Assembly: GCF_000710465.2 (NCBI RefSeq)
Contig: NZ_JAIZ01000748.1
Location: forward strand, 10,704 to 71,588
From: Kitasatospora sp. MBT63
GTDB lineage: Bacteria > Actinomycetota > Actinomycetes > Streptomycetales > Streptomycetaceae
Length of the DNA stretch: 60,885 nt
Reading direction: 5' to 3'
Positions 60,370 to 60,885 of this stretch are shown here, piece after piece. The first letter of the stretch is position 1. The number at the start of each line of letters is the position of its first letter. Under the pieces are notes generated by a model. It was not told the origin of the DNA. It did not search any database and was given only the letters and a program-made list of their open reading frames with translations. The position numbers were made by a program, and so were the translations under genes.

Positions 60370-60885
60370 TCAGCCTCCGGCCGGGCGGGCCATGGCGAAC
60401 TCCATTCCACGGCCGGGCTGTTCGTCGTCGACCGGCTGGACCTGGCCGGTGCGGTGGAAGCCGTGCCGGGCGTAGAGCCGCTCGGCGGGCGCGTTGCCTT
60501 CGGCGACCCAGAGCCGGACCGCGGGGCGGCCGAGCTCCTCGGCCCGCTCGATCGCGGCCCGCACCAGCCGGTCGCCGACGCCGAGACCGCGGGCCTGCGG
60601 GTGCACCCACATCGAGACCAGCTCCGTCTCCCCCTCCCCCGCGGTGACCAGCCCGACCAGTCCGCGCGGCTCGCCGTCCAGTTCGGCGACGACGGTGTTG
60701 CGGGCGGCCAGCCGCTCGCGCCAGCGCTCCTCGGTGAACTCGGCCTCGCGGGCGTGGGTGGAGCCGAAGGCTTCGGGCGCCTGGGCGAGCGCGGCCAGCC
60801 GGACGTCGCGGTAGCAGGTCCACTCGTCGGCGGCGAGGCGGCGGACCGCCGGGGCCGGAGCGGGGGCCGCCGGGGCCGGAGCGGG
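60370..60885 (-). CDS. GNAT acetyltransferase (5' end beyond window)
   Basis: Partial: 171 codons visible with the stop, no start inside the window. The C-terminal GNAT fold is clear: ELVSMWVHPQARGLGVGDRLVRAAIERAEELG is the acetyl-CoA loop (Q/RxxGxG/A), and NAPAERLYARHGFHRTG is the last motif. The visible N-terminus is a Pro-Ala run made by a 17-bp direct repeat (60848-60864 and 60869-60885). Coupled to the APH-type gene downstream. Substrate unknown. Confidence 0.85.
   Translation of the reverse strand, partial: PAPAPAAPAPAPAVRRLAADEWTCYRDVRLAALAQAPEAFGSTHAREAEFTEERWRERLAARNTVVAELDGEPRGLVGLVTAGEGETELVSMWVHPQARGLGVGDRLVRAAIERAEELGRPAVRLWVAEGNAPAERLYARHGFHRTGQVQPVDDEQPGRGMEFAMARPAGG

Noticed and set aside
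60848..60885. 17-bp tandem repeat as a regulatory or att site
   Set aside because: It lies in the coding frame of the GNAT gene as a Pro-Ala run and is cut by the window edge.

Overview
The window is very GC-rich DNA with GTG/TTG starts, many 1-, 4- and 8-base stop/start overlaps, and protein families typical of Streptomycetaceae (GPP34, Stealth, CGNR, form I CO dehydrogenase, CHAT/TPR conflict genes). Streptomyces or Kitasatospora fits best; the genus cannot be decided from sequence alone. No rRNA, tRNA or CRISPR array was seen.

Layout. 1-14.3 kb is chromosomal accessory DNA: an IS630 transposase end, an SDR/TetR pair with a clear operator, an IS5 remnant, a protein with a RHIM-like amyloid motif, a uridine-kinase-like P-loop protein, a VOC protein, a Tat-exported multicopper oxidase with a coupled 20-residue leader ORF, a MarR/VOC pair with two adjoining operators, a GPP34 protein, a K+ channel, a frameshifted Stealth phosphotransferase, a low-molecular-weight tyrosine phosphatase and a cupin.

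14.38-24.34 kb is an integrated element of about 10 kb. It splits a glyoxalase/VOC gene: the 3' end lies at 14336-14383 and the 5' part at 24337-24668, with a shared GGGTC core. Joining the element ends gives an attP-like 8-bp dyad. It carries a damaged serine integrase, a P27-type terminase small subunit, fossil phage genes, an XRE/TPR regulator with a Nudix hydrolase, a GntR-type regulator, several tiny overlapping operons and, as cargo, a complete graspetide (omega-ester RiPP) operon: precursor, ATP-grasp ligase and PIMT-like methyltransferase.

24.8-28.2 kb holds a membrane protein, small oxidoreduction genes and msrA. 28.3-34.6 kb is a divergent four-gene module (membrane protein and Cys-motif protein on one side; large CHAT protease-like protein and NTPase-less wHTH/TPR protein on the other) that looks like a conflict or signalling system. 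34.6-49.4 kb is metabolic and regulatory: MBL/epimerase, MFS/SDR with LysR, a nuclease-like EEP protein, AhpD-like/CGNR, amidase, methyltransferase, TetR/quinone oxidoreductase with matching operators, hydrolase, and an MHS-type transporter.

49.4-58.5 kb is an aerobic form I carbon monoxide dehydrogenase locus: coxG and a LysR gene on the minus strand, then coxM-coxS-coxL-XdhC/CoxF-coxD-coxE on the plus strand, mostly translationally coupled. The right end has a small secreted protein, an APH-type phosphotransferase and a GNAT acetyltransferase that runs off the window. Short pieces of one flavin reductase gene (27 kb) recur at 34.8 and 40.2 kb, and a structured 60-70 bp non-coding repeat occurs twice near 58.6 and 59.5 kb.
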